Positions 8,594 to 18,068 of a stretch of DNA of 64,000 bases are shown here, in pieces. The notes beneath the pieces were generated by a model. It saw only the letters and a program-made list of their open reading frames with translations, ran no database searches and was not told the DNA's origin. Location of the stretch: the NCBI RefSeq assembly GCF_017115045.1, contig NZ_JABXKK010000066.1, forward strand, positions 62,001-126,000. Reading direction: 5' to 3'. The DNA comes from Nostoc sp. NMS8 (GTDB lineage Bacteria; Cyanobacteriota; Cyanobacteriia; Cyanobacteriales; Nostocaceae). Within the stretch, counting starts at the first letter, position 1, and every line of letters starts with the position of its first letter. The position numbers were made by a program, and so were the translations under genes.

Positions 8594-11500
8594 TCATTTG
8601 ATATCATCGCAGAGACGCTTGTCGCTCTCACTCACATTCGGGTTATTCTGCAAATAATCATGCAGCCAATTGCAACCACGCACCAGCAATTGGTCTAAAT
8701 TCTCCACAGGCCACAACCGCGCTGTCTTGTCATCTGATGCCGTGGCGATGGTTTTGCCGTCCGGGCTGAAACTCACACTTAAGACTATGCCTTGATGCCC
8801 TTTGAATTCTTGCAGCAGTTGCCCTTGCAGATTCCACAACCGCGCTGTCTTGTCATCTGATGCCGTGGCGATGGTTTTGCCGTCCGGGCTGAAACTCACA
8901 CTGTTGACTGCGCTTTGATGCCCTTTGAATTCTTGCAGCAGTTGCCCTTGCAGGTTCCACAACCGCGCTGTCTTGTCAGATGATGCCGTGGCGATGGTTT
9001 TGCCGTCCGGGCTGAAACTCACACTGTTGACTGCGCTTTGATGCCCTTTGAATTCTTGCAGCAGTTGCCCTTGCAGGTTCCACAACCGCGCTGTCTTGTC
9101 AGATGATGCCGTGGCGATGGTTTTGCCGTCCGGGCTGAAACTCACACTCCTTACCCAATCTTGATGCCCTTGAAATTGATTACGTTCTTTAATTTTATTG
9201 AGAATACTATCCAAAGCAAAAATAGGGCTGATAGCTGGATATTTTTCTAAAGGGCGACCATCTTTTACCAAAGTTTTTAACTCTTTACCAGTCTGCATTG
9301 CCGACACCAGCGATTGTAACTCGGTATATTCAAACTGTCTTAAAGCATTAACTCCCGCCCGTTCTAGGTTTGTTCCTTGTTGTGCTTCTTTACGTGCTGC
9401 TTCTGCTGCTTCTGTTGCTTTATTTGCTTGTGCAAGTTTTACTTGCGCTTGGCTGAGGGTAGTTTGGGCTTGTTTAGCTTGAGATTCTGCTTGCTGTTCT
9501 TTTGTCGCTGCTTGTTGTAATTTTACTTCAGCAGTTTTTATTTTTTCGCTTGCTGTTTTAATGCTTTCCTCTGCTTGGGCATTTTTATTTTGTAATTCTA
9601 CGGCTTTCTGGTTTACCTTTTGTAAATCTGCTTTAGCAGCCAGCAAGCTTTGGTTTGCTTGTTGAGTTTTTTGTTTTGCTAATTTTGATTCTCGTTCTGC
9701 GGCTTGCTGATTTTTCTGCGCTGCTTGAAACTTTTTCTCTGCATCTTTCTTTTTAGTTTCTAATTCCTGCGCTTTCTTCTGTATTGCTGCCTGTTGCTTT
9801 TGGGTATCTTCCAAGTTTTGATTTACTAACTTGTATTTAGCTTCAGCCGTTTTAACTTTATTTTCTGCCTCTTGCTTTTTACCATCAGCATCCTTAGCAA
9901 ATTGAATTTGATTCAAAGCATATAAAGATGATATACCTGCAAATAATAATAGACATACCGCTAAACCAGAACTCACTCTCAACTGCATCCGCCCTTGGCG
10001 AATTTGCTTGTCAGCTTCCCGTTTGGCATCAACTAATATCTGCTTTGCATCTTGTTCAAGCTTCAGCTTCTCTTCTGCTTGCAAGCGTTGTTCTCGCTCT
10101 CTAGCAAGTTCTGCTAATATTTCATTACCCTGTTGCTGACGAATGAACGACACAAGGTAATCATGCACCAGTTGATAACGGTCAGCCGGAGATTCTGGTA
10201 ACAGCAACACTAACCTTGATGCCACAAAAATCTCTAACACCAAATCTAATTTATCAACTTCTGCTACCAAATCTGCTGCTAACTCAGCACGAGTCTTCAG
10301 GGGACGAGTCCCATTTTCATCTGTGAGTAAATATAAAACCAGTCGTGCAACCTGTTCATTCTCTGCCCCACAATCATGAATGACTTCTTCTAAAAATCGC
10401 TCAACCAGTTTTTCTTTCGTACCAAATTGACGATACTTATCTAAAGTTGTAATCTTCTCAGTTTGTAATTGCGTCCCCACAATTTGTAACTCAATGGGGC
10501 GAACCTCCCCCAATTCCCCTGCTAAATCCCGCACTAATTGGTCAATCAGTGCAGGTTCCAAAAAGTGAGAGCGTTCTGCTAAACTCTGCACAACTGCTTT
10601 AGCATCGTCTGGCGAAAAGTTCCCCAAGTAATAGCGAATATTTTTATCGAGAATATTATTATTAATTGTAGTCAAATTAAACAGACGTTCTAACTCTAAT
10701 AAATAATGTAAATAATCTTCCCGCAAAGACAGAATTACTTTTACAAAAGGAATATTGAGACAAACTCGCAAAAACTCATAAAATGCTCGTCGTTGACCTT
10801 GGTCTGGATAAACAAAGAAAAACTCTTCAAACTGGTCAAACATTAAAATCGTCAACAAATTTCGGTCAGCATTTTTCCGTAATTGTTCTAAAATAGCTGC
10901 TGAAGAATCAAGATTAGCAAATAATTGATTCCCTCTGACTTCCTCAAAAGCCTTAGCCAAACTCTGCCCCAACATTCCCACCCAATCTGTATAAACTCGC
11001 AACAAAACAGGTAAAGCATCTCGCTCACCAATTGCTTGCTGTTGCAATGCTGGGATTAATCCACCCTGCAAAATCGAGCTTTTACCCACTCCTGACTGAC
11101 CATGAATTACAGTCAATTTATGCTCAGTCCCGCCAATTCTTTCTCGTAACCGCTTAACATCTTGTCCCCGACCAGAAGCAGCAATTTCTTGAGCAATTGT
11201 TTCAGGATTTTCAACTTGCAACTGTGCAGAATTAATTACCTGTCGCTGCGGGTTAAGATAAGATGCCCCAACAAAAGCGCGGAAACCATACTGTTGTTCA
11301 ATTTGTAATTGCTCTTGCTTAATATTAAAAGCTTTAAGATATTCACCTTGTTCAAAGTAAAGTGAGCGTAACCTTTCTAATATAGATATATATAATTGCG
11401 GGTTATACTGATGATTACTTTCAGCTTTAGCAGCTTTTAAACTACTAATTGCTGCTTCAAATTGACCTAAACCCTGTTGAGATTTTGCTAAAATAAACCG

Positions 11501-12625
11501 ATACAATCCAAATTCATTTGATTGTAAATTAGGTATCTCAGCTAATATTTGTAATGCTTGCCCTGCAAGTTGATTAGCTTCATTCCAGCGTGACTGTTCT
11601 AAGGCTACTTCTGCCAAAAAACCATAATCTTGAGCCAACTGCAACGACGTGCCATAATTTTGATGTAGCGGCAGAGATTTTTCCACAAGGCTTTGCAACT
11701 CTGACCATGCTTCTAAACGTCGTAGCACTTCACCCAGTTTAGTAATATGCTTTGCAACTAAATCTGAACGTTGTGCTTGTTCAAAAATCTCAATAGCTTG
11801 CTGAAAGTAATTTTTAGACTCTTGCCAATAACGTTGATTTTCTGTCTGATTTTTTTCCGATTGGCGGTTATAAGCTGAAGCAATATTAACGAGTAATATA
11901 CCTTGCCGCTCTAAATAATTACTTTGTCGCCAGAACCCCAAGCTTTGTTGATAATGTCCTAAAGCAGAATCTATCTTGTCATGTAGATAATCATTTAAAC
12001 CAAGCAAAAACTCTAAACTTGCTTGAAGTGCTGCTTCTAATACTTCTCCTCGATTTTGCAAATCTTCACGGGCGGTTTCTAGTTCCCGGCACATTTGGGG
12101 ATTGGGCGTTATGTCACTTGCAAAGATTTCATCACTTTTTTGCTGGAGAAAGTTGACTAACTCATCAGTAGGATTTTCAAAATCAATGATAGTTGCCCAA
12201 CTTTCTAAATCAGTTGCTAATCGAATCAATTTTTGCAGAACTGAATCATTAATCCACAACAATATCGGAAACTGAAAGTTCTTTCTAAACTCCTCCCGTA
12301 CTTGGTTAGCTGAAGTCAGAACTGTATCAATATCCTTAACCGACTCTAAACCAAAAATCATCAATGCAGATGGCTGCTCATCTCCCAGTTGTTCGCGTAT
12401 ATTTGTGTAAAGCGTTTTGACTGATGCAGGTAAAGTAATTTCACGAATGTGTACAGGAGATAATTGGCGCAGGCGTTCTACCATGCGCTGACGTAAATCA
12501 GCATAGCTACAGCGCAGTAAAATCAGCGAAAATTCTCCCTGAGAAAGGGTAATTGTTCGCACCAGAGTTTGCAATGAACGTTCATTGTCAAAAGCTAAAT
12601 TTTCTGGCTCTCGCTGATTACTCAT
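8594..12625 (-). CDS. STAND-type NTPase with TPR region, coiled coil and WD40 repeats
   Basis: A 1343-residue signal-sensing NTPase of the type often called nSTAND1. In order: an alpha/beta N-terminal domain (about 1-150, unrecognised), a helical TPR-like region (about 190-450), a P-loop NTPase with Walker A GQSGVGKSS (about 510) and Walker B LTILMFDQFEEF (about 593), a winged-helix/C-terminal region, one TM helix (about 890, SGLAVCLLLFAGISSLYAL), a long Ala/Gln/Lys coiled coil (about 910-1100) and four WD40 repeats. In known STAND proteins ligand binding by the repeats triggers NTP-driven assembly. Its start overlaps by ATGA the stop of a small repeat-coded ORF, and a second P-loop ATPase lies upstream on the same strand. 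Only four WD40 repeats is fewer than a closed propeller needs. Confidence 0.85.
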   Translation of the reverse strand: MSNQREPENLAFDNERSLQTLVRTITLSQGEFSLILLRCSYADLRQRMVERLRQLSPVHIREITLPASVKTLYTNIREQLGDEQPSALMIFGLESVKDIDTVLTSANQVREEFRKNFQFPILLWINDSVLQKLIRLATDLESWATIIDFENPTDELVNFLQQKSDEIFASDITPNPQMCRELETAREDLQNRGEVLEAALQASLEFLLGLNDYLHDKIDSALGHYQQSLGFWRQSNYLERQGILLVNIASAYNRQSEKNQTENQRYWQESKNYFQQAIEIFEQAQRSDLVAKHITKLGEVLRRLEAWSELQSLVEKSLPLHQNYGTSLQLAQDYGFLAEVALEQSRWNEANQLAGQALQILAEIPNLQSNEFGLYRFILAKSQQGLGQFEAAISSLKAAKAESNHQYNPQLYISILERLRSLYFEQGEYLKAFNIKQEQLQIEQQYGFRAFVGASYLNPQRQVINSAQLQVENPETIAQEIAASGRGQDVKRLRERIGGTEHKLTVIHGQSGVGKSSILQGGLIPALQQQAIGERDALPVLLRVYTDWVGMLGQSLAKAFEEVRGNQLFANLDSSAAILEQLRKNADRNLLTILMFDQFEEFFFVYPDQGQRRAFYEFLRVCLNIPFVKVILSLREDYLHYLLELERLFNLTTINNNILDKNIRYYLGNFSPDDAKAVVQSLAERSHFLEPALIDQLVRDLAGELGEVRPIELQIVGTQLQTEKITTLDKYRQFGTKEKLVERFLEEVIHDCGAENEQVARLVLYLLTDENGTRPLKTRAELAADLVAEVDKLDLVLEIFVASRLVLLLPESPADRYQLVHDYLVSFIRQQQGNEILAELAREREQRLQAEEKLKLEQDAKQILVDAKREADKQIRQGRMQLRVSSGLAVCLLLFAGISSLYALNQIQFAKDADGKKQEAENKVKTAEAKYKLVNQNLEDTQKQQAAIQKKAQELETKKKDAEKKFQAAQKNQQAAERESKLAKQKTQQANQSLLAAKADLQKVNQKAVELQNKNAQAEESIKTASEKIKTAEVKLQQAATKEQQAESQAKQAQTTLSQAQVKLAQANKATEAAEAARKEAQQGTNLERAGVNALRQFEYTELQSLVSAMQTGKELKTLVKDGRPLEKYPAISPIFALDSILNKIKERNQFQGHQDWVRSVSFSPDGKTIATASSDKTARLWNLQGQLLQEFKGHQSAVNSVSFSPDGKTIATASSDKTARLWNLQGQLLQEFKGHQSAVNSVSFSPDGKTIATASDDKTARLWNLQGQLLQEFKGHQGIVLSVSFSPDGKTIATASDDKTARLWPVENLDQLLVRGCNWLHDYLQNNPNVSESDKRLCDDIK
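8750..9170 (-). repeat. Near-identical 123-bp repeats encoding the WD40 units
   Basis: Four consecutive units of 41 codons inside the STAND gene. The two central units are almost identical in DNA, including synonymous positions, which points to recent duplication or gene conversion. Confidence 0.8.
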
Positions 12626-12987
12626 AACATAAATAAGTAGTTAAGCAAAATTAGATTTATTGGTAGAGATAAGGAACACCAAACGAGGAATAGGAAAAGA
12701 ATGTGTGTAACGGAAGAACAACAGACAATTTTTGCTAGTTGTAAAAAGCTGTAGTTTATCAAGATGACAACTGACATCGCTCCCGCACTTGTTGATATGG
12801 CTCCCGCACTTGCTGATATGGCTCCCGCACTTGTTGATATGGCTCCCGCACTTGTTGATATGGTTCCCGCACTTATTGATCTAGCTCCCGCACTTATTGA
12901 TCTAACTCCCGTACTTATTGATCTAACTCCCGCACTTATTGATCTAACTCCCGCACTTATTGATCTAGCTCCCGCACTTGTTGACAC
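12622..12987 (-). CDS. Possible heptad-repeat small membrane protein before the STAND gene
   Basis: A 121-residue frame whose first half is a seven-residue repeat (SAGxxSI/S type) coded by the 21-bp tandem repeat, and whose second half is hydrophobic (HILFLFLVWCSLSLPINLILLNYLFML), as expected for a membrane segment. Its TGA overlaps the STAND start codon as ATGA, the classical layout of coupled translation. Against it: a 21-bp repeat without stops is open on both strands, no good ribosome site is seen, and the initiation codon is uncertain. I list it as possible because of the overlap and the parallel case at 60.0-60.5 kb. Confidence 0.25.
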   Translation of the reverse strand: MSTSAGARSISAGVRSISAGVRSISTGVRSISAGARSISAGTISTSAGAISTSAGAISASAGAISTSAGAMSVVILINYSFLQLAKIVCCSSVTHILFLFLVWCSLSLPINLILLNYLFML

Positions 12988-12988
12988 C
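12779..12988. repeat. 21-bp tandem repeat, 10 units
   Basis: Ten units of the pattern GCTCCCGCACTTGTTGATATG in two subtypes: the first four end in GATATG, the later ones in GATCTA; the last unit has diverged. The unit is seven codons, so both strands stay open. It lies directly upstream of the STAND gene, which reads leftward. Confidence 0.9.
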
Positions 12989-13029
12989 GCTAACGTTGTG
13001 CATTTTACAAAATACCTGATAGCTAACTA

Positions 13030-13175
13030 AACGTGAATTCGACAAGTCTTATTTAACCTCTCCCCCAACCCCTCTCCGTGTCGGAGAGGGGAGCAAAAAG
13101 CTGAATTTTTCGTTGCTCCTCCCTTTCCGTTTTGGAAAGGGAGGCTAAGAGGGAGAGGTTCATCGAACTCACGTT
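13030..13175. mobile_element. MITE-like palindromic element, 146 bp
   Basis: AACGTGAATTCGA (13030-13042) is inverted at 13163-13175 with one mismatch. Inside, AACCTCTCCC pairs with GGGAGAGGTT, and CCTCTCCGTGTCGGAGAGG forms a further hairpin. No coding capacity. It separates the upstream ATPase gene from the repeat and the STAND gene. Confidence 0.65.
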
Positions 13176-13212
13176 AACTAAAAGCGTACAACTCTAAGCC
13201 TCTACAGCCGAT

Positions 13213-14502
13213 TTATAACCTAAATTCCTTAGCTTCTGCCAAAATCGGATTAATATCAAACCAAGAACCATCTTCATCACGATATTCAAATACAAACATA
13301 CTGCGGAGCAAAAGGTCGTATCTTTCATGACCTCTCAAGCTTTTTTCTTGCGCTACCTCACGCAGTAATTCCCATTCATCGGGCGTAATTGCTAAAGTTA
13401 GCTCATTGCGGCGTTGTTTAATCACTCTATCTACACACTCCCGCGACAAAGGTGGGTGAAACAACAGCATCAACAAGTTACGCAAATGACCACCGCTAAC
13501 TAAGCACAGCCTTTTTAAAGTATCAGGACTATCAAAAACTTCGGTAATTAAATGCTGGCTTTGTTCCCAATCGACACCAGGAAAAGCCCTCGCCATGACC
13601 ATCTGTTGCAGCAGCGTGATTCCCTGTGAGAATTGCGAACCATTCTGTATTTGCACCGGAACCATTGGCAAAACTTTGGGGTCTACTCCAAAGCGATTTG
13701 TTAACCTTCCTAAAGCGTTGGAAAAAATCAACACTAGGGGAATAGTATAAACAACATGACAATTTAGCTGGTTTAACTGTTCTCCCCGTTCCACAAAGAG
13801 ATACTCTGGCTGGTAATAACCGGAAGGTTTCTGAGAATTATCCACTCTGTCGAGATTATCTATAATTACCACCAGTCCTTTTTTACCTTGCTGCTTGAGT
13901 TTTTCTCTAGCAGGCTTGAGCAATTCTTTGTTAATTGATTCTAAAATGCCATTGGTGCGCGGTTCTAAATATTGCCGTAACTGACTGCGAAGTTTAGGAC
14001 TGTCTTTAGTTTTAGCAGTAATTTTGGCAATACCTACAGATAATTGAGCCTCAACCCCAATATCTAGCGGCGTTTGCAAAAACTCAGAAATTTCCGTAAA
14101 CAGATTTTTAAAGTATCCTGGTTTGAGGTTAATTTTGATTGCTTCTAGACTTTGACTCACCTCACGAGCTACTGCTAATAAAATATCTGTAACATCAATA
14201 TCAGCCATATCCAGGCTTTGGCTAGACTCAAAATAAACCACATGAAATCCCTGCTGTTCTAACTCTGCTTTTAGCCGCAGTAACTCAGTAGATTTGCCAC
14301 AGCCAATATGTCCGGTAAATAATTGACAAGTAGGTTCTTCAGGGGAAAGGCGGGTGATAGTTCGTCCTAATTCTTCAATAATCTTGGCACCACGCACTTT
14401 AGAGAAATCAATATAATATTGTCTATCTTCCGGTTTGCTTACAACCAGAGTTTTGCTGGGGTTGCAAGCTTGAAAAAATCTAACTAAATCTAGTTTCATC
14501 AC
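13213..14502 (-). CDS. P-loop ATPase (AAA/KAP-like), partner of the STAND gene
   Basis: A 429-residue protein with Walker A GHIGCGKST (about residue 66-74) and Walker B GLVVIIDNLDRV (about 210-222), followed by a helical lid and a C-terminal region (ITPDEWELLREVAQEKSL) typical of winged-helix-containing ATPases. The N-terminus (VRFFQACNPSKTLVVSKPEDRQYYIDFSKVRG) is conserved-looking but has no known domain. The Walker A cysteine (GCGKST) is unusual but tolerated. It is the first gene of a minus-strand group with the STAND-WD40 gene, about 590 bp apart, with a palindromic element and the 21-bp repeat between. Its role could be as a regulator or NTP-driven partner in a conflict or signalling pathway; no effector domain is seen. 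Confidence 0.75.
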   Translation of the reverse strand: MMKLDLVRFFQACNPSKTLVVSKPEDRQYYIDFSKVRGAKIIEELGRTITRLSPEEPTCQLFTGHIGCGKSTELLRLKAELEQQGFHVVYFESSQSLDMADIDVTDILLAVAREVSQSLEAIKINLKPGYFKNLFTEISEFLQTPLDIGVEAQLSVGIAKITAKTKDSPKLRSQLRQYLEPRTNGILESINKELLKPAREKLKQQGKKGLVVIIDNLDRVDNSQKPSGYYQPEYLFVERGEQLNQLNCHVVYTIPLVLIFSNALGRLTNRFGVDPKVLPMVPVQIQNGSQFSQGITLLQQMVMARAFPGVDWEQSQHLITEVFDSPDTLKRLCLVSGGHLRNLLMLLFHPPLSRECVDRVIKQRRNELTLAITPDEWELLREVAQEKSLRGHERYDLLLRSMFVFEYRDEDGSWFDINPILAEAKEFRL

Positions 14503-14581
14503 AAATCACCCGAAATCAGCCTGATGCTTTTGCCCATTTCAGTGATTATACAGACGATAAAGCGGCTATTTCGGAAAAAGC

Positions 14582-14749
14582 TTAGAGGATGTTTGAAAAG
14601 TCCTCTTGTCGGTATCAAAGATTTTAGATCCCCCTAAATCCCCCGATCAATTGGGGGACTTTGATTCCGGTTCCCCCCTTAAAAAGGGGGGTTAGGGGGG
14701 ATCTAAAGTGCCTAAAGTCACAGCGAAACACTTTTCAAACAACCTCTTA
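14582..14749. mobile_element. MITE-like palindromic element, 168 bp
   Basis: TTAGAGGATGTTTGAAAAGT at the left is inverted at the right (14730-14749) with two mismatches. Nested inside, TAGATCCCCCTAA pairs with TTAGGGGGGATCTA and a shorter CCCCC/GGGGG hairpin fills the centre. It is non-coding and lies between the ATPase gene and glcF. Confidence 0.7.
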
Positions 14750-14812
14750 GGTTGACTGATTAAAATATCTAACTTTTCTTGTGGGGTGAGACACCTATCC
14801 CACAAGAAATAT

Positions 14813-16167
14813 CTACAATTTCAGCTTTTCACCGCGAATCGAATAATCTAACAACTCCATTGGGTGAATAACTGAAATCTTCTTACCTTGCGACTGCAAA
14901 TGCTTTGTAATCTGCAAAGTACACCCAGGATTAGCAGAAGCAATTAACTCAGCACCAGTATTCAACAAATTCTCTACTTTTTGCCGACCCAATTCTTCAG
15001 AAACTTCTGGTTGCAGCATATTATAAACCCCAGCACTACCACAACACAAAGCTGCATCTATTGGTTCTCTCAACTTCACCCCTGGAATTTGCCGCAATAT
15101 CTGACGCGGTTGGACGCTAATCTTTTGTCCATGCAATAAATGACAAGCATCTTGATAAACTAAATTCAAAGGCTTATCGGTTAACGGCGATAGTTTTGCT
15201 GTAAAGCCAACAGTTGCCAAAAATTCTTGAGCATCTTTAACTTTAGCGGCAAAATCCTTTGCTTTTTCCCGATATTCTGGGTCATCTTCTAAAATATGCC
15301 CGTATTCTTTCAAAGTATGACCGCAACCAGCAGCATTGATAATTACAAAATCTACATCCGTTTTGGCAAAACTATCAATCATCTGCCTTGCTAAAGCTTT
15401 CGCCTGTTCTGTTTGTCCTTGGTGTTCGGGAAGCGCTGCACAACAACCTTGAGATTTCGGAATCACAACTTCACAACCATTCGCCGTTAAAACCCGCACT
15501 GTTGCTTCGTTTACGGAAGAAAAAAACAGTCTTTGGACGCAACCCAAAATTACTCCAACGCGGTAGCGCTTTTCACCTTTAGCAGGAATCATAGTAGGAA
15601 AATTATCTTCAAAAGATTTGAGAGTAATTTCTGGCAGAATTGATTCCATTGCTGCCAAACGAGGCGATATTTTATTGAGTAAGCCCGTAGTCCGAAATAA
15701 TTTGGCAAACCCCAATTTTTGATAAACTAATAACGGAATTAGTAAAACTCGTAAAAGATTGGGATAGGGAAACAGAGAAAAGATCAATTTCCGAAAAAAT
15801 TGGTCTGATAAACTGCGGGGATAATTCCGTTCAACTTGATGACGAGTTGCAGAAATTAACTTGTCGTATTGCACACCAGAAGGACAAGTACTCACACAAG
15901 CAAGACACCCCAAACAAGAATCAAAATGTTCTACAGTTGCGGTATTAAGAGCAATTTCACCCTCATTAATTGCATCCATTAAATAGATGCGTCCTCTAGG
16001 AGAATCCATCTCCTTACCAAGCACCCGATAACTGGGACAAGTCGAGAGACAAAATCCACAATGGACACAACTATCAATTAACTTCGGGTCAGGCGGATGA
16101 CTCCCATCAAACCCCTTCAAATTCTTTAAACTAGCGGTATTATTAACAGAATTTTCTGAAACTTGCA
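14813..16167 (-). CDS. glcF: Glycolate dehydrogenase iron-sulfur subunit
   Basis: Electron-transfer subunit of glycolate dehydrogenase, which oxidises photorespiratory glycolate to glyoxylate. Two [4Fe-4S] motifs are visible: CVHCGFCLSTC (from Cys34) and CLGCLACVSTC (near residue 85). The C-terminal half has the two CCG-type cysteine motifs, including GCCAALPEHQG and LCCGSAGVYN. I take the ATG at 16167; the open frame reaches 16219, but those extra residues (DAKEEGK) are translated from a dispersed low-complexity sequence. It lies 80 bp downstream of glcE on the same strand, so the two are probably co-transcribed. No GlcD-type catalytic subunit is present in the window. Confidence 0.9.
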
Positions 16168-16247
16168 TATTTCTATCTTTCCCCTCTTCCTTTGCGTCCT
16201 TTGCGGTAGCCTGCGGCAAGCCTCTGCGAGTCTACGTTTTCTTAAAA

Positions 16248-17585
16248 TTAAATCCCACCCACAAACCGACCAGGACTTAAAATATTCTTACTATCAAACT
16301 GTTCCTTAATACGGCGCATCAACGGCAAAGCATTTCCCGTATAACCCCAAACGTCTATTTGTTCTTTAACCGCAACTGGTGCTGACAAAATTGTTAAAAA
16401 ACCTATATTAGCTTGAGTGCGATTGCTTCCACTAGAATGTAGTTGCTCACGGATTTTCAAAACTTGATTTTTACTTTCTAATTGTAACAAGCCTAAACCA
16501 CTACTAATATGAATCAAACCTAACTCCACCTCAGTCAAAATCTCTACAGCAGCAGTAGGTAACACTCCTATTTTGCAGGTAATTACCGATTCTGTAACAG
16601 AAGTATGTATTCGTTCTTGTAATCTCTGCCATAGATTAGCTTCCTCACCATCGGCAAAAATTACTCCATCTAAACCCAGCTTTTGCCCAACTTCCAAAAC
16701 TCGGTTTGACTGTTCTTTAACACTCTCACTAATACTTTGAAAGCGGGCAATTAATCCTAGTCCTTCACCCAATCCTAAACTAGATACCAATTTATTTGAT
16801 AGCAAATCAGCTTGGATTGGTGTTAACGCCGAACCCCGAAGGATATTAGCCGCTTGAGATACAGCCTCAGCTTTCCCAGTTAGTACCACCGTCCCCGATG
16901 CTTCTGCTAGCGGGTACAGACGAAAAGTTAGTTGACTGATAAAGCCTAATGTGCCGTAAGACCCCGTAAGCAACTTCATCAAGTCATAGCCGGCGACATT
17001 TTTAACTACTCTTCCCCCAGCTTTAGCAATTTCTCCATCAGCACGCACAAAGGTAATACCTAGTAACTGGTCGCGCACACTACCATAGCGTTGTCGCAGA
17101 GAACCTGTATCACCTGTCGCAACAATACCGCCAATGGTTGCCGACTCTGGTGCTGTGGGATCAAGGGCGAGAAATTGCCGCGACTTTGCTAAAAGTGCTT
17201 GCAAATCGGAGAACTTCATCCCAGCTTCTACTGTGACAGTCAAATCGCCAACAGCGTGTTCTATCAGTTGGTTGATGCGTTCTGCACTGACTACAACATC
17301 AATACCTTTAGCTAAACTACCCCAGTTGAGTTTACTACCACTACCACAGGGGAGGACGCGCCAGTTATTTGTGTGAGCTTTGGCAATGACTGCGGCTAGC
17401 TGCTTTTGAGTCCGAGGATAGACAATACAACTGGGAAACTTCTCAGAAGCGATCGCCTGTTGGATACGTTTTTGCTGACTGAGTTCGATATTTTCCCAAA
17501 GACAAACAGCATTTTCTTCGCCGACGATAGATGCAAAATCAGTAGCGCAGACGGCTTGCGGCCTGTCGTTAGACATTGCTTTCAT
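16248..17585 (-). CDS. glcE: Glycolate dehydrogenase FAD-binding subunit
   Basis: FAD-binding (PCMH-type) subunit acting with GlcF and GlcD in glycolate oxidation. The flavin-binding core is visible in VLPCGSGSKLNWG, SATIGGIVATGDTGS and RVVKNVAGYDLMKLLTGSYGTLG, and the C-terminus ends in the family's DSKNILSPGRF. The frame extends to a TTG at 17636, but the ATG at 17585 is better, giving 445 residues. The region around the start (17548-17580) matches a dispersed repeat of this genome, so the first dozen residues (MSNDRPQAVCAT) are repeat-derived. Followed by glcF. Confidence 0.87.
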   Translation of the reverse strand: MKAMSNDRPQAVCATDFASIVGEENAVCLWENIELSQQKRIQQAIASEKFPSCIVYPRTQKQLAAVIAKAHTNNWRVLPCGSGSKLNWGSLAKGIDVVVSAERINQLIEHAVGDLTVTVEAGMKFSDLQALLAKSRQFLALDPTAPESATIGGIVATGDTGSLRQRYGSVRDQLLGITFVRADGEIAKAGGRVVKNVAGYDLMKLLTGSYGTLGFISQLTFRLYPLAEASGTVVLTGKAEAVSQAANILRGSALTPIQADLLSNKLVSSLGLGEGLGLIARFQSISESVKEQSNRVLEVGQKLGLDGVIFADGEEANLWQRLQERIHTSVTESVITCKIGVLPTAAVEILTEVELGLIHISSGLGLLQLESKNQVLKIREQLHSSGSNRTQANIGFLTILSAPVAVKEQIDVWGYTGNALPLMRRIKEQFDSKNILSPGRFVGGI

Positions 17586-17770
17586 TGAGTTTATTTTTTT
17601 ACGCCCTACATCTAATTTACTGGCTAACCTGACCAAAAAAGCACATTGCCATTAATATACGGTGGCTTCAATATAAAAAGCGATGCCTACGGCGTAAGCT
17701 AGCTTGTAATTAGCGCCAAATAAAGGAAGAGTTTTTCTTCAGGCGATCGCTGCCCAAAAGGCGATGAATA

Positions 17771-17867
17771 CAGCAATCCTAAATCATTCGTGAACAATAA
17801 GATCCCCGACTTCTTTGAGAAGTCGGGGATCTTAGTCTCTCGATTTTTACAAAATAGTATTGCTATA
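17771..17867. repeat. Dispersed palindromic repeat (CAATCCT...GATCCCCGACTTC type)
   Basis: Begins CAGCAATCCTAAATCATTCG, contains the hairpin GATCCCCGACTTC / GAAGTCGGGGATC, and ends with ATAGTATTGCTATA, an imperfect inverse of the start. Related copies lie at 29682-29745 and 52670-52773. The hairpin could also stop transcription. The rest of the 500-bp gap holds a short HIP1-rich stretch and the two terminators below. Confidence 0.7.
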
Positions 17868-17890
17868 TTTGAAAGCTTTCAAATTTTAGG

Positions 17891-17929
17891 AAAAAAGTAG
17901 TAGATAAGTAAAATTTACTCATCTACTAC
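17891..17929 (-). terminator. Second of two related terminators after ssuE
   Basis: On the minus strand a 33-nt hairpin (stem GTAGTAGATGAGTAAA / TTTACTTATCTACTAC) is followed by TTTTTT. It is a close relative of the terminator at 18069-18109. Confidence 0.75.
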
Positions 17930-18068
17930 AGGTAGAGTTAGGAGACATCTGGGATATTCACAATATTTTATGGGAAAAATTAATAAATTTCAGCGATAAA
18001 TATCGCTATTTAAGTGTAGTTATTGAGAGATAAATTTATATTGTTTTACGTTTCTCTGATTAACTTTT

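Noticed and set aside
12764..13030. Plus-strand frame of APALVDM heptads across the first 21-bp repeat
   Set aside because: The repeat is open on both strands by construction; no ribosome site, and it runs against the surrounding genes.
16168..16219. Longer start of GlcF
   Set aside because: Extra residues are coded by dispersed low-complexity DNA; the ATG at 16167 is better.
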